NCBI GenBank assembly: GCA_943846655.1
Contig: OX044352.1
Location: forward strand, 1 to 64,000
Direction: 5' to 3'
Origin: Porticoccus sp002390525
Lineage (GTDB): Bacteria > Pseudomonadota > Gammaproteobacteria > Pseudomonadales > Porticoccaceae
DNA: 64,000 nt
The notes below the pieces were generated by a model. The model was not told where the DNA came from, searched no databases, and saw only the letters and a list, made by a program, of their open reading frames with translations. A program made the position numbers and the translations under genes. Below are positions 47,221-56,624 of this stretch, piece after piece (position 1 is the first letter of the stretch; each line of letters starts with the position of its first letter).

Positions 47221-47610
47221 ATGTTTGTAACTATTATAGAACCTAGATTTTCAGAAACAGATATTTTGGGGCATATAAATAATACTGCTTTTCCCGTCTG
47301 GTTTGAAACAGCTAGACAAGACATATTCAAATTAGTTCATCCGAATCTATCCAGTAGTGATTGGCCAATGATTATTGCACATATTCACGTTGATTTTATT
47401 CTGCAAACTGAATATGGAGATGAAGTAACTATTAAGTCCTCTATCTCAAAAATTGGTAAAAAGTCTTTTGATGTAACTCATGAGGCTTACCAAAATAAGT
47501 TATTAGTTGCCAAAGGTAATGCTGTTTTGGTTTGGTATAATTATGCCCAGCAAAGTAGCAGTCTCATACCTGAAGAAATACGCGAATTACTCAAACAACA
47601 TCAACTATAA
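47221..47610 (+). CDS. Acyl-CoA thioesterase, YbgC/4HBT family
   Basis: 129 residues. IIEPRFSETDILGHINNTAF (residues 5-24) contains the Asp of the 4HBT site, and TARQDIFKLVHP and YEVTIKSSISKIGKKSF-like strands form the hot-dog fold. It hydrolyses an acyl-CoA, chain length unknown. It starts 9 bases after the M16 peptidase and ends 10 bases before cmoB. Confidence 0.88.
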   Translation: MFVTIIEPRFSETDILGHINNTAFPVWFETARQDIFKLVHPNLSSSDWPMIIAHIHVDFILQTEYGDEVTIKSSISKIGKKSFDVTHEAYQNKLLVAKGNAVLVWYNYAQQSSSLIPEEIRELLKQHQL

Positions 47611-47620
47611 AATTAGTATT

Positions 47621-48641
47621 ATGAATATACCTGAGAATTCAATTATTAATTTTTCAGATTTTATTAGTTCTATTTCTGATGGCCAGTTATCTTCTTGGGC
47701 AGCTAATCTTCCAGAAGATATTCAGCGCTCTATGACGTCTGGACGCTGGGGTGATATGTCCATCTGGGAACAAGCCCTAAGTAGCCTACCTGAAATTAAT
47801 TGCAGTAAATTAGATCTCAAAAATGGGGTATTCATAGGTCAACTCGGGGATTCCAGTGATACAGAAATAAAACACTTGGAACAGTCGCTGATGAAACTTC
47901 ACCCATGGAGGAAAGGTCCTTTTTTTATAAGCGGGTTACATATTGATACAGAATGGAGATCAGACTGGAAATGGGACCGAATAATTCCACATATATCCCC
48001 ACTTGATGCAAAGCTAGTGTTAGATGTAGGTTGTGGTAATGGCTATCATTGCTTAAGAATGGCTGGCGAAGGGGCAGCTAGAGTCATAGGAATAGATCCC
48101 TCAGTAAAATTTATTTATCAGTTCTACGCTATCAAGAGTTATATAAATAAATACTTCCATCAAACCAAAGTAAATAGCCAAATACTAGTTGATGTAATTC
48201 CGGTGAAAGCTGAAAGTTTACCAAAGAAATTAAAGGCATTTGACACTGTCTTCTCAATGGGTGTAATTTACCATCGTCGATCTCCAGGCGAACATTTGTC
48301 CAAATTATGGAGCTCTTGTTAAACCCGGCGGTGAAATTGTGCTAGAAACACTCATAATAGAAGGCGGACTAGGGGATCAATTAAAACCAAAGGGACGTTA
48401 CGCTAAAATGTCAAATGTCTGGTCTATACCAAGCATTGAGACCGTCCTTTGTTGGATGGAAGAAAATAAGTTTAAAAACTGTCGTGTGGTTGATATTTCA
48501 GTAACCAGCTTTGAAGAACAAAGGTCATCCAATTGGATGAAATTTGAATCTTTATCAAATTTTTTAGACAAAACTAATTCAAGACTCACAGTAGAGGGTT
48601 ATCCTGCTCCAATTAGAGCAGTGTTCATAGCAGAGGCTTAG
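47621..48641 (+). pseudogene. cmoB: tRNA U34 carboxymethyltransferase CmoB, one frame change
   Basis: ATG 47621 begins MNIPENSIINFSDF; the longer open frame from 47507 is only read-through of the thioesterase gene. LMKLHPWRKGPFFISGLHID and DVGCGNGYHCLRMAGEGA are diagnostic of CmoB. The frame ends near 48322; a one-base change near 48300 restores GALVKPGGEIVLETLI and RYAKMSNVWSIPSIETVL to the stop at 48641. It transfers the carboxymethyl group from Cx-SAM to 5-hydroxyuridine-34. CmoA is not in the window. Likely an intact gene with an indel error. Confidence 0.88.
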
Positions 48642-48657
48642 ATATCAAATAGAGTAT

Positions 48658-49212
48658 TTAATCATCAATTTCAGTATAAATAGTATCTAAAGAAAAAAGG
48701 GTGTGAATTTCTGCACACCAAATATTAAGTCGCTGTGAAGAAAGTTCCGGCTGCTGATCCTCATCAAGTGCCAATCCAACAAATTTTTTTTCATTGCTGT
48801 GATCTATAGTTATTTCAGCTTTTGATGAAATATAATCGTAACCATCGGTGGGCCAATAACCCACTATTCGGTCGGCTGATTTACTGACAACTTCATATAG
48901 CATACCCATAGCATCTAAAAAAAAATCAGCGTAGCCAAATTGATCTCCTAGACCAACAAATGCTACTGTTTTTCCAGAAAAATTAATTCCCTCCACATCT
49001 TCCCAAAATTCCTCCCAGTCAGATTGAATTTGCCCAAAATCCCAAGTGGGGATGCCAAGAATTAATCTATCGTAATTAAGAAAGTCAAGCTGCTTTACTT
49101 CTCCAACATCATATATATCTACAGCCTCTTCTCCTAGCCTTCTTGCAATACGATGAGCAACAGATTCTGTATTTCCATCATCACTTCCAAAAAAAATTGC
49201 AATTTTTTTCAC
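48658..49212 (-). CDS. Flavodoxin (FldA-like)
   Basis: 184 residues. IAIFFGSDDGNTESVAHRIA (residues 4-23) is the FMN phosphate loop, LGIPTWDFGQIQSDWEEFW the stacking Trp region and GLGDQFGYADFFLDAMGMLY the long-chain signature. It is a paralogue of the flavodoxin at 41.5 kb, which shares GIPTWDxGxIQxDW and GLGDQxGYxDxFLDAMG. Last gene after the outer-membrane protein on the same strand (32 bases), and convergent with cmoB. Confidence 0.92.
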   Translation of the reverse strand: MKKIAIFFGSDDGNTESVAHRIARRLGEEAVDIYDVGEVKQLDFLNYDRLILGIPTWDFGQIQSDWEEFWEDVEGINFSGKTVAFVGLGDQFGYADFFLDAMGMLYEVVSKSADRIVGYWPTDGYDYISSKAEITIDHSNEKKFVGLALDEDQQPELSSQRLNIWCAEIHTLFSLDTIYTEIDD

Positions 49213-49244
49213 AGTTTATCCAGTATCTATTGTTAACATTTTGC

Positions 49245-50474
49245 CTAAAAGTAATGATTTATTTGTAGCTCTAAATAATCATCACGACTTTGCGGGAAGT
49301 TCGGCTCGCCCAATTCAGAATTGGTAGCTACCTTGAGCTCCAATGACAGTAAAAAATTTTCTTTTAGGCGAGTTTTTGCTTCAATACTATAAAAGGTCTC
49401 TGATGTTTTTTTATCAAGAATAAAACCTGCTAAAATTGATCCGTCATTCATGTTATTTGATGTCCATCTAGATCCTAAAAAAAAATCATTGTCGGCACTT
49501 GTGATTGATTCAACAGAAGAGCGATCATCGTGTTGATACTCAAAAAGAATACCCACATCACCTATTCCATCAAAAACTTGATAAAAAGTATACTCAAAGC
49601 CTACCACTCCAGCAAAAATAGAATCAGCATACCCATCACGGACAAAAGATTCTAATTTCCAAAGCCATGAGGAATTTGTGTATTGAAGATCTAGCCCAAT
49701 CTGTTCTATTTGATCATAATTTAATAACAATTCTGAATTGACACCCCCCATGCTCAATCGAGGATCACGATTTGTTCCATTGAAATAATAAAATCCAAGA
49801 TCAATATCACCAAAGTAATGGCTATATCTAATCGCGAAATCTAAATGTTTTCTCTTACTTGATGATTGATATTTAGCATTATCAGCATTTATAGGAGCTT
49901 CGCTCCTGAATCTTCCGTCTGGACCAGAAAAAGTTCTTTCACGGAAATAGGGAAGCAGATAAAAGCTTAATAAACCATAGTCCTCTTGAAAAGCTAAACG
50001 TATCATTGGTTGGCCAAGCTTTTCTTCTTGGTTGATATTTTCAACAAGATCAGTTTGGTTAATTATATCTATCAAATGAACTGATTCTGCTACACCCCAG
50101 AAGACTTTGTTAAGACCTATAAGAAGCTCAACATCCTCATTTTGATAAGCCCAATAGGCCTCTCTAAAATCAACGTGTGATCGTTTTTTATCATTTTCGT
50201 CCCAGCGAGCAAAAGTTATAAAAGATACTCGCTGGTTGTTACTGTTGTTTTGCCAGCGGATTTCCCATTCACCTGAAATTGAAGATTCAATATCACTAGT
50301 ATTTTGATCTTTCCACATCGAGTTCTGAGTGAAACCTCGCAATTGAAATGCAATATTTCCACTGATGTCCAATTTATCATAGACATCAGCAACTCCTAAC
50401 TCCGAGGTTGACATAAGTAGCAATATAAAGAAATACAATGTTTGCTTAGATTTAGAAAACTTCAATACGGTCAC
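49245..50474 (-). CDS. Outer-membrane beta-barrel protein of RND cassette A
   Basis: 409 residues with a signal peptide (about 1-29, ending GVADV). Alternating aromatic/polar strands (VSFITFARWDENDKKRS, ELLIGLNKVFWGVAESV, LDFAIRYSHYFGDIDLG) and a final Phe (LELQINHYF) indicate a beta-barrel. The GLNKVFWGVAESVHL segment recalls the VGRQQLVWGESD of the DUF1302 protein in cassette B. Its ATG overlaps the LolA-like gene stop by four bases. Probable outer-membrane end of a trans-envelope pathway. Family not named. Confidence 0.76.
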   Translation of the reverse strand: MTVLKFSKSKQTLYFFILLLMSTSELGVADVYDKLDISGNIAFQLRGFTQNSMWKDQNTSDIESSISGEWEIRWQNNSNNQRVSFITFARWDENDKKRSHVDFREAYWAYQNEDVELLIGLNKVFWGVAESVHLIDIINQTDLVENINQEEKLGQPMIRLAFQEDYGLLSFYLLPYFRERTFSGPDGRFRSEAPINADNAKYQSSSKRKHLDFAIRYSHYFGDIDLGFYYFNGTNRDPRLSMGGVNSELLLNYDQIEQIGLDLQYTNSSWLWKLESFVRDGYADSIFAGVVGFEYTFYQVFDGIGDVGILFEYQHDDRSSVESITSADNDFFLGSRWTSNNMNDGSILAGFILDKKTSETFYSIEAKTRLKENFLLSLELKVATNSELGEPNFPQSRDDYLELQINHYF

Positions 50475-51283
50475 CTTAAGCCCGTGAGGCGACCTTTCAC
50501 AAAATCACTATCTGTGAGCCCTAAATTAAATTTATATGCATCATATATTAAATCACTGCTTTTTTTGGTCTGGATGTTATTCATTTTTAATTTATGAGGA
50601 CGCCAATATTTTTGATCATAAACTCGATAATCCAGCAATATCAACTCTTTTAATAAACTACCCTTTCGATCATAAAATTCTATCTTTCTTAGTTGATAAA
50701 TAGAATTATCGACCCATGAAATTTGTTTTTTATACCCAGAATTTTCATAAAGAGGGATTCGCTCGATGACATCACATATCAACTTGCCACAATTTTCTTT
50801 TCGAAGATATTTATAGCTAAACTTATTTAATTCACTAGCAGTAAAATCCTCAAAAGCAAATTCAGAGCCAACAAATGGACCAGATTTATTTCTTGAAGAA
50901 ATTCTTTTCACCCTTTTTAAAGCAGGTAAATAAAGCCACTGATCGTCAGATTTGAGTATTTTTGCATGAGATAATAACGCTGTTCCTTCAATATCTTTTG
51001 GTGTTCTAAATAAAATTAAGCCTTTATCTCCCACTGACTCATCAGGGATCTCTAGTGTTTTAAACTGAAGTGTCCTTGATGCCTGCTTACCAGCAGAGTT
51101 CCTTAGTATCATAGTCATCTCAACTACGCTATCCGAAAAACCTCGATCGGATCGATCAGATCTTGCTGCAATGTTATAGCCTTTCTCGCTATCAGCATTA
51201 GCGTATAGAGAATTATGCGGTAAAAATAAAAAAAGACTCATGCACAAAATATTTTTAAGGGGTGTATCTGAGTGAATATTCAA
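50471..51283 (-). CDS. Outer-membrane lipoprotein-sorting (LolA-like) periplasmic protein
   Basis: 270 residues with a signal peptide. RTLQFKTLEIPDESVGDKGL, LILFRTPKDIEGTALLSHAK and DQWLYLPALKRVKRISSRNK match the large LolA-like family annotated as outer-membrane lipoprotein-sorting proteins beside MMPL exporters. FEDFTASELNKFSYKYL follows. A lipid or hydrophobic substrate would sit in the concave sheet. It lies 44 bases after the RND gene and overlaps the barrel gene by four bases. Confidence 0.85.
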   Translation of the reverse strand: MNIHSDTPLKNILCMSLFLFLPHNSLYANADSEKGYNIAARSDRSDRGFSDSVVEMTMILRNSAGKQASRTLQFKTLEIPDESVGDKGLILFRTPKDIEGTALLSHAKILKSDDQWLYLPALKRVKRISSRNKSGPFVGSEFAFEDFTASELNKFSYKYLRKENCGKLICDVIERIPLYENSGYKKQISWVDNSIYQLRKIEFYDRKGSLLKELILLDYRVYDQKYWRPHKLKMNNIQTKKSSDLIYDAYKFNLGLTDSDFVKGRLTGLR

Positions 51284-51327
51284 TTTAAGTTTCCTGTTAG
51301 TTAATATATACAGCTACACAAGTAGTT

Positions 51328-53691
51328 CTAGCCTGAGCTCTCTGTTTTTTTCTTGCCTTGCTTATCCATAAACAACAAAAGAGCAGGAAGTAATAAGAAA
51401 TCGAGCAATAAGGCAAATAATACTGAAAAAATTGTCATCAATCCAAGATCAACATTCATTTTAAAGGCTGATGTTGTTAGAACAATAAAACCACTCGTTA
51501 AGATGATTGTATTAACTACAATAGCTTTACCAACGTTCGAAAATGCATAACGTATTGAATCCTCAACACTGAGACCCTTTTCATTTTTTGCACGAACGTA
51601 CTTAGATAGAAAATGCACTGTATCATCAACAATAATTCCTAAAGAGATAGAGGCAACAGTTGCAACAGAGAACCCAACTTCGCCATAAAGAAGAGCCCAT
51701 GCTCCAAAAGTCATAAGCAAAGGAAGTCCATTCGGAATCATGCTCATTAAACCCAATCGAATACTTCTAAGTGCTCCAATCATAATGACCGCTATTACTA
51801 AAATTGCACCTATGGTCCCTGATATCATATTTTGTACATTCCTATCTGTTATATAGGTAAACATGACTTGTGCACTTGTAGGCTGCGACATCATGTATTC
51901 TGGCCAGTTTTGCAACATCCATTGACGTGTTGCATCTAAAAAGGATTTAGTCTCACTTGTGCTAGCTTTTTGTAACATAGCTGTAACTCTTGTCGCAGAC
52001 TTATCAACGTTGATACGATCATTCAAATCTAACCCATATGGCAGCGATAGTTCATATAATAATAGATATTGCGCTGATAACTGGCGATTATCTGGAAGAC
52101 GATAAAAGCTATTGTTGTCACTATGCATATTTTTATTCAGACGTTTCATGATATCTGTAATAGAGTACACATGCAGAACTTCGGGCTGTGCACTCAAAAA
52201 AGTGGTGAATTCCTCAAGATATCTAAGGTACTCTGGTTCACTTACCCCGCCAGTATTCTTAGCAGGCACAGAAAATTCAATGGGATAAAGTCCAAAACTT
52301 TTCAGTGCTTGATCTGAATCTCTCCGAAACTCAACCCTTTCGTCAAAATACTCAACCCATTGGTCATTAAAAGAAATTGTTGGTATAAAGCTCGCTAGAA
52401 TAGCTACTGCTATGCATGAAATAACTAGTATCTTACGTGAATTATAAATAACGAAATTAGCGATATGGGTCATAACTTTTTGTGTCCACTCTAATTTTTT
52501 AGATGGGGTTATTCTTACAGGTAAAAGACTCAAAATTGCTGGTAGTAAGGTGATAGAGAGTAGCCATGCTGTAAATATACCAATAGCTGTGATGTTCCCG
52601 AGATGCCAAAAAGGTGGTGAATCAGAAAAATTAAGTGCAAGGAAACCGACGATCGTTGTAACTGATGTAATAGTTACAGGTAAAAAATTGATACGTGCAG
52701 CTTCAATTATAGATTCTAATTTTGTAGACCCTTCGCGCATAAGAGTTTTAAAGGATACTAATATATGGATAGAATCAGCTACGGCAAGCGTGAGTATGAC
52801 TGTAGATGCACTCATAGAAATGGGTGTAAGCTTGATTCCAAAGAATCCAGCAGCACCCATACCAACGACTGTTGAAAGTGTTACAACTAAAAAAATTACA
52901 ACAGTTCCCGCAAAAAACCTCAATATTAGCCATGATATCAATAGTATTACTATGAACATTATAGGGGTTAATGTTCCAGCATCTAGCAAACCTACTTCTG
53001 AGAAAGCATTATTTAACATAGATACACCAGTAAGATGTATTTTTATGTCAGGAAAGTCAACTTCCATAAGTTGACGAAGGTCTCTTGCTGCGCGGACTGC
53101 TTCTGGCACCTCAAGTAAGTTGAGATCTGGGTATTGTAAAACTACGTTAATAGCTGTGACAGCAGAGTTTGTTGTAACTAAGTTATTACGAAGAAGTGGC
53201 TCCTCTAAGGAGGCCTCTCTCTTTTTCGATAGCTCTAAAGACGACAGACTCTCAGCATCAATTACTAGATCTTCAACAATGAGATCATCACCAATTGAAT
53301 GTGTATATTGAAAATTACTTAATGAGTCAACACGAATTGTATATGGTATTTTCCAAGCTTCGGCTGTGAGCTTTTCGACAGCAGATAAAGTTATATTATT
53401 GAATACTCCCTCTTTCTTTTTATTTTTTGGTTCCATAACAAATAAGATATTATCATTTTTTGTATACGTAGCCTGTAAGTCCTCAAACGCAGCTAGCTCT
53501 GGATTATTATCAGAGAAAAAAACACGGTAGTTTGAAGAGAACTCAAGGCTTGACATCCCTCTAGTAAAGCCGAGCACAATTATTAATGTTACAAAAATGA
53601 CAACCCATCGTAAGTGGATTACCTGGCTAGTAAGCTTTTGTGAAAATTTATCTATTTTTTTGAAATAAGGATCCATATTTAATTTAGCCAT
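51328..53691 (-). CDS. RND/MMPL superfamily permease of cassette A
   Basis: 787 residues with twelve predicted membrane helices in two halves, each with a periplasmic loop of about 200 residues. Helix-4-type VADSIHILVSF (about 308-318) and helix-10-type SLGIIVDDTVHFLSKYVRAK carry the proton-relay aspartates of the family. It belongs to the HAE3/MMPL branch (with HpnN and others) that moves hydrophobic molecules out of the inner membrane. The start may be 53691 or the ATG at 53676. First gene of the cassette; tRNA-Arg lies 52 bases upstream. Confidence 0.88.
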   Translation of the reverse strand: MAKLNMDPYFKKIDKFSQKLTSQVIHLRWVVIFVTLIIVLGFTRGMSSLEFSSNYRVFFSDNNPELAAFEDLQATYTKNDNILFVMEPKNKKKEGVFNNITLSAVEKLTAEAWKIPYTIRVDSLSNFQYTHSIGDDLIVEDLVIDAESLSSLELSKKREASLEEPLLRNNLVTTNSAVTAINVVLQYPDLNLLEVPEAVRAARDLRQLMEVDFPDIKIHLTGVSMLNNAFSEVGLLDAGTLTPIMFIVILLISWLILRFFAGTVVIFLVVTLSTVVGMGAAGFFGIKLTPISMSASTVILTLAVADSIHILVSFKTLMREGSTKLESIIEAARINFLPVTITSVTTIVGFLALNFSDSPPFWHLGNITAIGIFTAWLLSITLLPAILSLLPVRITPSKKLEWTQKVMTHIANFVIYNSRKILVISCIAVAILASFIPTISFNDQWVEYFDERVEFRRDSDQALKSFGLYPIEFSVPAKNTGGVSEPEYLRYLEEFTTFLSAQPEVLHVYSITDIMKRLNKNMHSDNNSFYRLPDNRQLSAQYLLLYELSLPYGLDLNDRINVDKSATRVTAMLQKASTSETKSFLDATRQWMLQNWPEYMMSQPTSAQVMFTYITDRNVQNMISGTIGAILVIAVIMIGALRSIRLGLMSMIPNGLPLLMTFGAWALLYGEVGFSVATVASISLGIIVDDTVHFLSKYVRAKNEKGLSVEDSIRYAFSNVGKAIVVNTIILTSGFIVLTTSAFKMNVDLGLMTIFSVLFALLLDFLLLPALLLFMDKQGKKKTESSG

Positions 53692-53743
53692 GCATTTAAA
53701 TAAGACTTATATATAAATAATTAGAAAAGTTATCATTCACAAA

Positions 53744-53820
53744 TGGCGCACCCGGAAGGATTCGAACCTTCGACCGCTCGGTTCGAAGCCGAGTACTCTA
53801 TCCAGCTGAGCTACGGGTGC
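53744..53820 (-). tRNA. tRNA-Arg(TCG)
   Basis: GCACCCGTAGCTCAG at the 5' end pairs with CGGGTGC before GCCA. The anticodon loop CTTCGAA gives TCG. GGTTCGAAT T-arm is present. 77 bases with encoded CCA. It differs from the next tRNA-Arg gene only at the anticodon and one compensated acceptor pair. Confidence 0.92.
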
Positions 53821-53976
53821 ATTTGATTAAAGTGTCTGCTAACTTTCGATTATTCTATACCAGCAACTTTATAGATCATACTAAACCAAGCTACAGGAAC
53901 TAAGTTTTAAATTGATCTTAGAGAAATTATTAAAAAATAAATGAACCCATTTATACTTATAGGGCTTTTTTTAAAA

Positions 53977-54053
53977 TGGCGCACTCGGAAGGATTCGAAC
54001 CTTCGACCGCTCGGTTCGTAGCCGAGTACTCTATCCAGCTGAGCTACGAGTGC
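53977..54053 (-). tRNA. tRNA-Arg(ACG)
   Basis: GCACTCGTAGCTCAG at the 5' end pairs with CGAGTGC before GCCA. The anticodon loop CTACGAA gives ACG (inosine at 34 after editing). 77 bases with encoded CCA. The body matches the tRNA-Arg at 53744 apart from the anticodon first base and a T-A for C-G acceptor pair, so the two arose by duplication. Confidence 0.94.
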
Positions 54054-54190
54054 ATCAAAGTCGCGTAATATATGAAAGAAGGGCTTTTTAGTCAAGCTCA
54101 AAGAGATGTAACGTATAATTTGGTCTTTTCATTTATCGTCAATATAATCCTCATATGTTGTATATTGCCTGTTGGACATAAATAATGATT

Positions 54191-54230
54191 ACCCAATAAA
54201 AAAGACCCTAAAGGGTCTTTTTTATTGGGT
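54191..54230 (-). terminator. Perfect 40-base palindromic terminator
   Basis: ACCCAATAAAAAAGACCC (54191-54208) is repeated in inverted orientation to 54230 with a TAAA loop. Core hairpin GACCC/GGGTC is flanked by A- and T-runs, a symmetric Rho-independent terminator active in both directions. It lies 8 bases past the stop of the cassette B RND gene and separates it from the tRNA-Arg genes. Confidence 0.93.
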
Positions 54231-54238
54231 TGTTGTCA

Positions 54239-56575
54239 TTATCTGTCTTCACTAAAGATAAACTTAGGTTTGAAGATATAGGCCATTGAGGGCATTAAGA
54301 ACAATGCACTAAAGGCAGATACTGAGAGCCAAATGGCTATCAGCATACCCATTTCTGCTTGGAAGCGCAGCGAAGAGTATGACCATACAGCGATACTAGC
54401 AATCAATACGAACGCTGTTACCAAAACGCCCCTACCTGCACAATGCAACGATAGGTTAATTGACTCTAATATTGACTTACCGCTGTCAAATTCCATCTTC
54501 ATTCGATCACAAATATAAAGTGCATAGTCCACACCGAGACCAATACCTAATGCAGCAACAGGCACTGTATTAATATTCATACCGATATTCTGATAAGCCA
54601 TGAATGCGAAAGTAACCATATTTGCAAGAACAACAGGAACCATAAAGAACATACCTGCAATACTTGATCGATAAACAAGGATACACATCATTACAAGTAT
54701 AAATAATGCAAGCGCAATAGATTGTATCTGACCAGATAGGATTACTTCATTTACAGCAGCAATTACACCAATAGTACCTCCAGCTAGTGCAATGTTTACG
54801 TCAGGATTTGCTGCTTGGAATTTTTTAACCCTAGCAACTGCAGTTTGAATAGTTGGACCTTGTCTATCTGCGAAAAACATAGTGATCGATGCATTCATCC
54901 GATTCACGTCAGTAAAGCGATTAAGATCTCCGGGTTCTGCTGCTCTCTCGTACATATAGATTAACTCAGCATTATTGGTTGTTGTCGAACCAAGCTCGGT
55001 ATATCTAAAATTACCTTCTCTAAGTGTTTCATTTACCGACGGTAAAATATCAGAAAGTGAAATACTACCACCAATTTGCTCCTGTTGTTCCATGTAGCGC
55101 TGGAAACGCAACATAGTGTCTAATACATGAACATTTTTGATCTGATTTTTTTCTTTTCGACCAACAACCACAAACATTCTATCTGCACCAGGGAACTGAG
55201 TATTAATTGCGCTTGAATCTGCATTATAAAGGGCATCTGGCCACAATATTGGCGAACCCGGATTTGCGTCACCGATTGTTAACTCTACTGCACGGAAACT
55301 ACATCCGATAAACACTACTGCTGCGAGTGTAACAACAATAAATCTTGCTTTTGTTGAAGCAACACTTACACATACATTTAAAAAGGGTCTAATTAGTAAT
55401 TTATCGAGATTTAAACCGTGCGCATATGCATTTGGTTTCTTGACAAATGACAGTAAAATTGGTGTTACAACAATTGAGCTTACTGCTACTGTTGCTACCC
55501 AAACTACGGCAAGCACTACTAATTTCTGTAGCAAAGGAATTGGACTAATCGCAACGACCGTTACACAACCTGCGTCTGTACCTACTCCTAGAAGCCCTGG
55601 CCTTAACAAGTCTTTCAAAGTAATTTTTGCTGCTTCATAAGAGTCTGCTTTGTCTCCCTGGCTTTCAATTTCTTCATGAAAACGAGTTATCATCTGAACA
55701 GAATGTGACACTGCTCTAGCCGTTATAAGCATCGCTACTACTACCACCAATGGATCGAAATGAATTCCTACTAGTTTAGCCACCCCAAGCGCCCAAGTAG
55801 CACTAATAGCTCCGGCCAAGAGAGGTAAAATGGTTCCCCTCCATGTTCTATTAATTAAAAACAATAAAACTAAGAAGATTAAACCGGCATATGTAACAAG
55901 CTCCATAGTTTCAGGTAGAAAGTGATCCACCCAGCCATATAAAATGGGGTTACCTACCAATGATATATCTACTGCATCATTGTCCAATCTATTAACTAGC
56001 TCGTATGCTTGCTTGTAAACTAAATTAGGATCTAAGAGGCTATCAAAGAAATCCACTGTAATTAATGTCGCTGATAGGTCTTTTGAAACATATGGACCAT
56101 AAACAAGTGGGCTTCGGAGGATAGCTTCTTTTATGCGATCAATGTCAGCTTGATTTTCTGGAAGATTTGGCCACATATAAGGAAAACTTTGGATTCCCTC
56201 TGTAGACGCTCTTACCTCCTTAAGCTTTTTACCAGCTATAGAGTAGATCTGAAATTCATTGATCGCGTCAATCTTGTAGAGGCCCTGAGTAAGTCCATGT
56301 ATCTGCTCAAGAACAGGCATCTGGAATATATCGCCTTTTGTAGACTGAATCATAAAGGTGATAATACTAGTACCACCAAAAGTTTTCTTAAACTCCTCAT
56401 GGACTTTAATGTATGGGTGCGTTCCAGGTTGCAAGTCTTCGAACACAGTTTTTACATCTATACGTACTGCAAAAGTTGCAAGAATTAAGGTCAAGGCAGC
56501 AACTACCAATAAAACCTTTTTTCTTTGCTCTATACAGAAAATAGCGAAATTCTCTAACATCTTTTTCTCCAACAA
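54239..56575 (-). CDS. RND/MMPL superfamily permease of cassette B
   Basis: 778 residues. Twelve membrane helices in two halves, with large periplasmic loops; ITARAVSHSVQMITRFHEE (about 282-300) and GIGLGVDYALYICDRMKME mark the helix-4 and helix-10 regions. It belongs to the RND-3 type often next to YCF48-like, DUF1329 and DUF1302 genes. It starts 49 bases after the YCF48-like stop. Probable substrate a lipid or other hydrophobic compound (inference from neighbours). It shares topology but limited local identity with the cassette A permease. Confidence 0.9.
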   Translation of the reverse strand: MLEKKMLENFAIFCIEQRKKVLLVVAALTLILATFAVRIDVKTVFEDLQPGTHPYIKVHEEFKKTFGGTSIITFMIQSTKGDIFQMPVLEQIHGLTQGLYKIDAINEFQIYSIAGKKLKEVRASTEGIQSFPYMWPNLPENQADIDRIKEAILRSPLVYGPYVSKDLSATLITVDFFDSLLDPNLVYKQAYELVNRLDNDAVDISLVGNPILYGWVDHFLPETMELVTYAGLIFLVLLFLINRTWRGTILPLLAGAISATWALGVAKLVGIHFDPLVVVVAMLITARAVSHSVQMITRFHEEIESQGDKADSYEAAKITLKDLLRPGLLGVGTDAGCVTVVAISPIPLLQKLVVLAVVWVATVAVSSIVVTPILLSFVKKPNAYAHGLNLDKLLIRPFLNVCVSVASTKARFIVVTLAAVVFIGCSFRAVELTIGDANPGSPILWPDALYNADSSAINTQFPGADRMFVVVGRKEKNQIKNVHVLDTMLRFQRYMEQQEQIGGSISLSDILPSVNETLREGNFRYTELGSTTTNNAELIYMYERAAEPGDLNRFTDVNRMNASITMFFADRQGPTIQTAVARVKKFQAANPDVNIALAGGTIGVIAAVNEVILSGQIQSIALALFILVMMCILVYRSSIAGMFFMVPVVLANMVTFAFMAYQNIGMNINTVPVAALGIGLGVDYALYICDRMKMEFDSGKSILESINLSLHCAGRGVLVTAFVLIASIAVWSYSSLRFQAEMGMLIAIWLSVSAFSALFLMPSMAYIFKPKFIFSEDR

Positions 56576-56624
56576 TCCAAATTAACCAAAAATTTATTAA
56601 GTAGGCTTAAATATTCAATATGTT

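Noticed and set aside
47507..47620. Longer N-terminus of CmoB starting inside the thioesterase gene
   Set aside because: The extra 38 residues are out-of-frame read-through of the thioesterase; MNIPENS at 47621 fits CmoB length.
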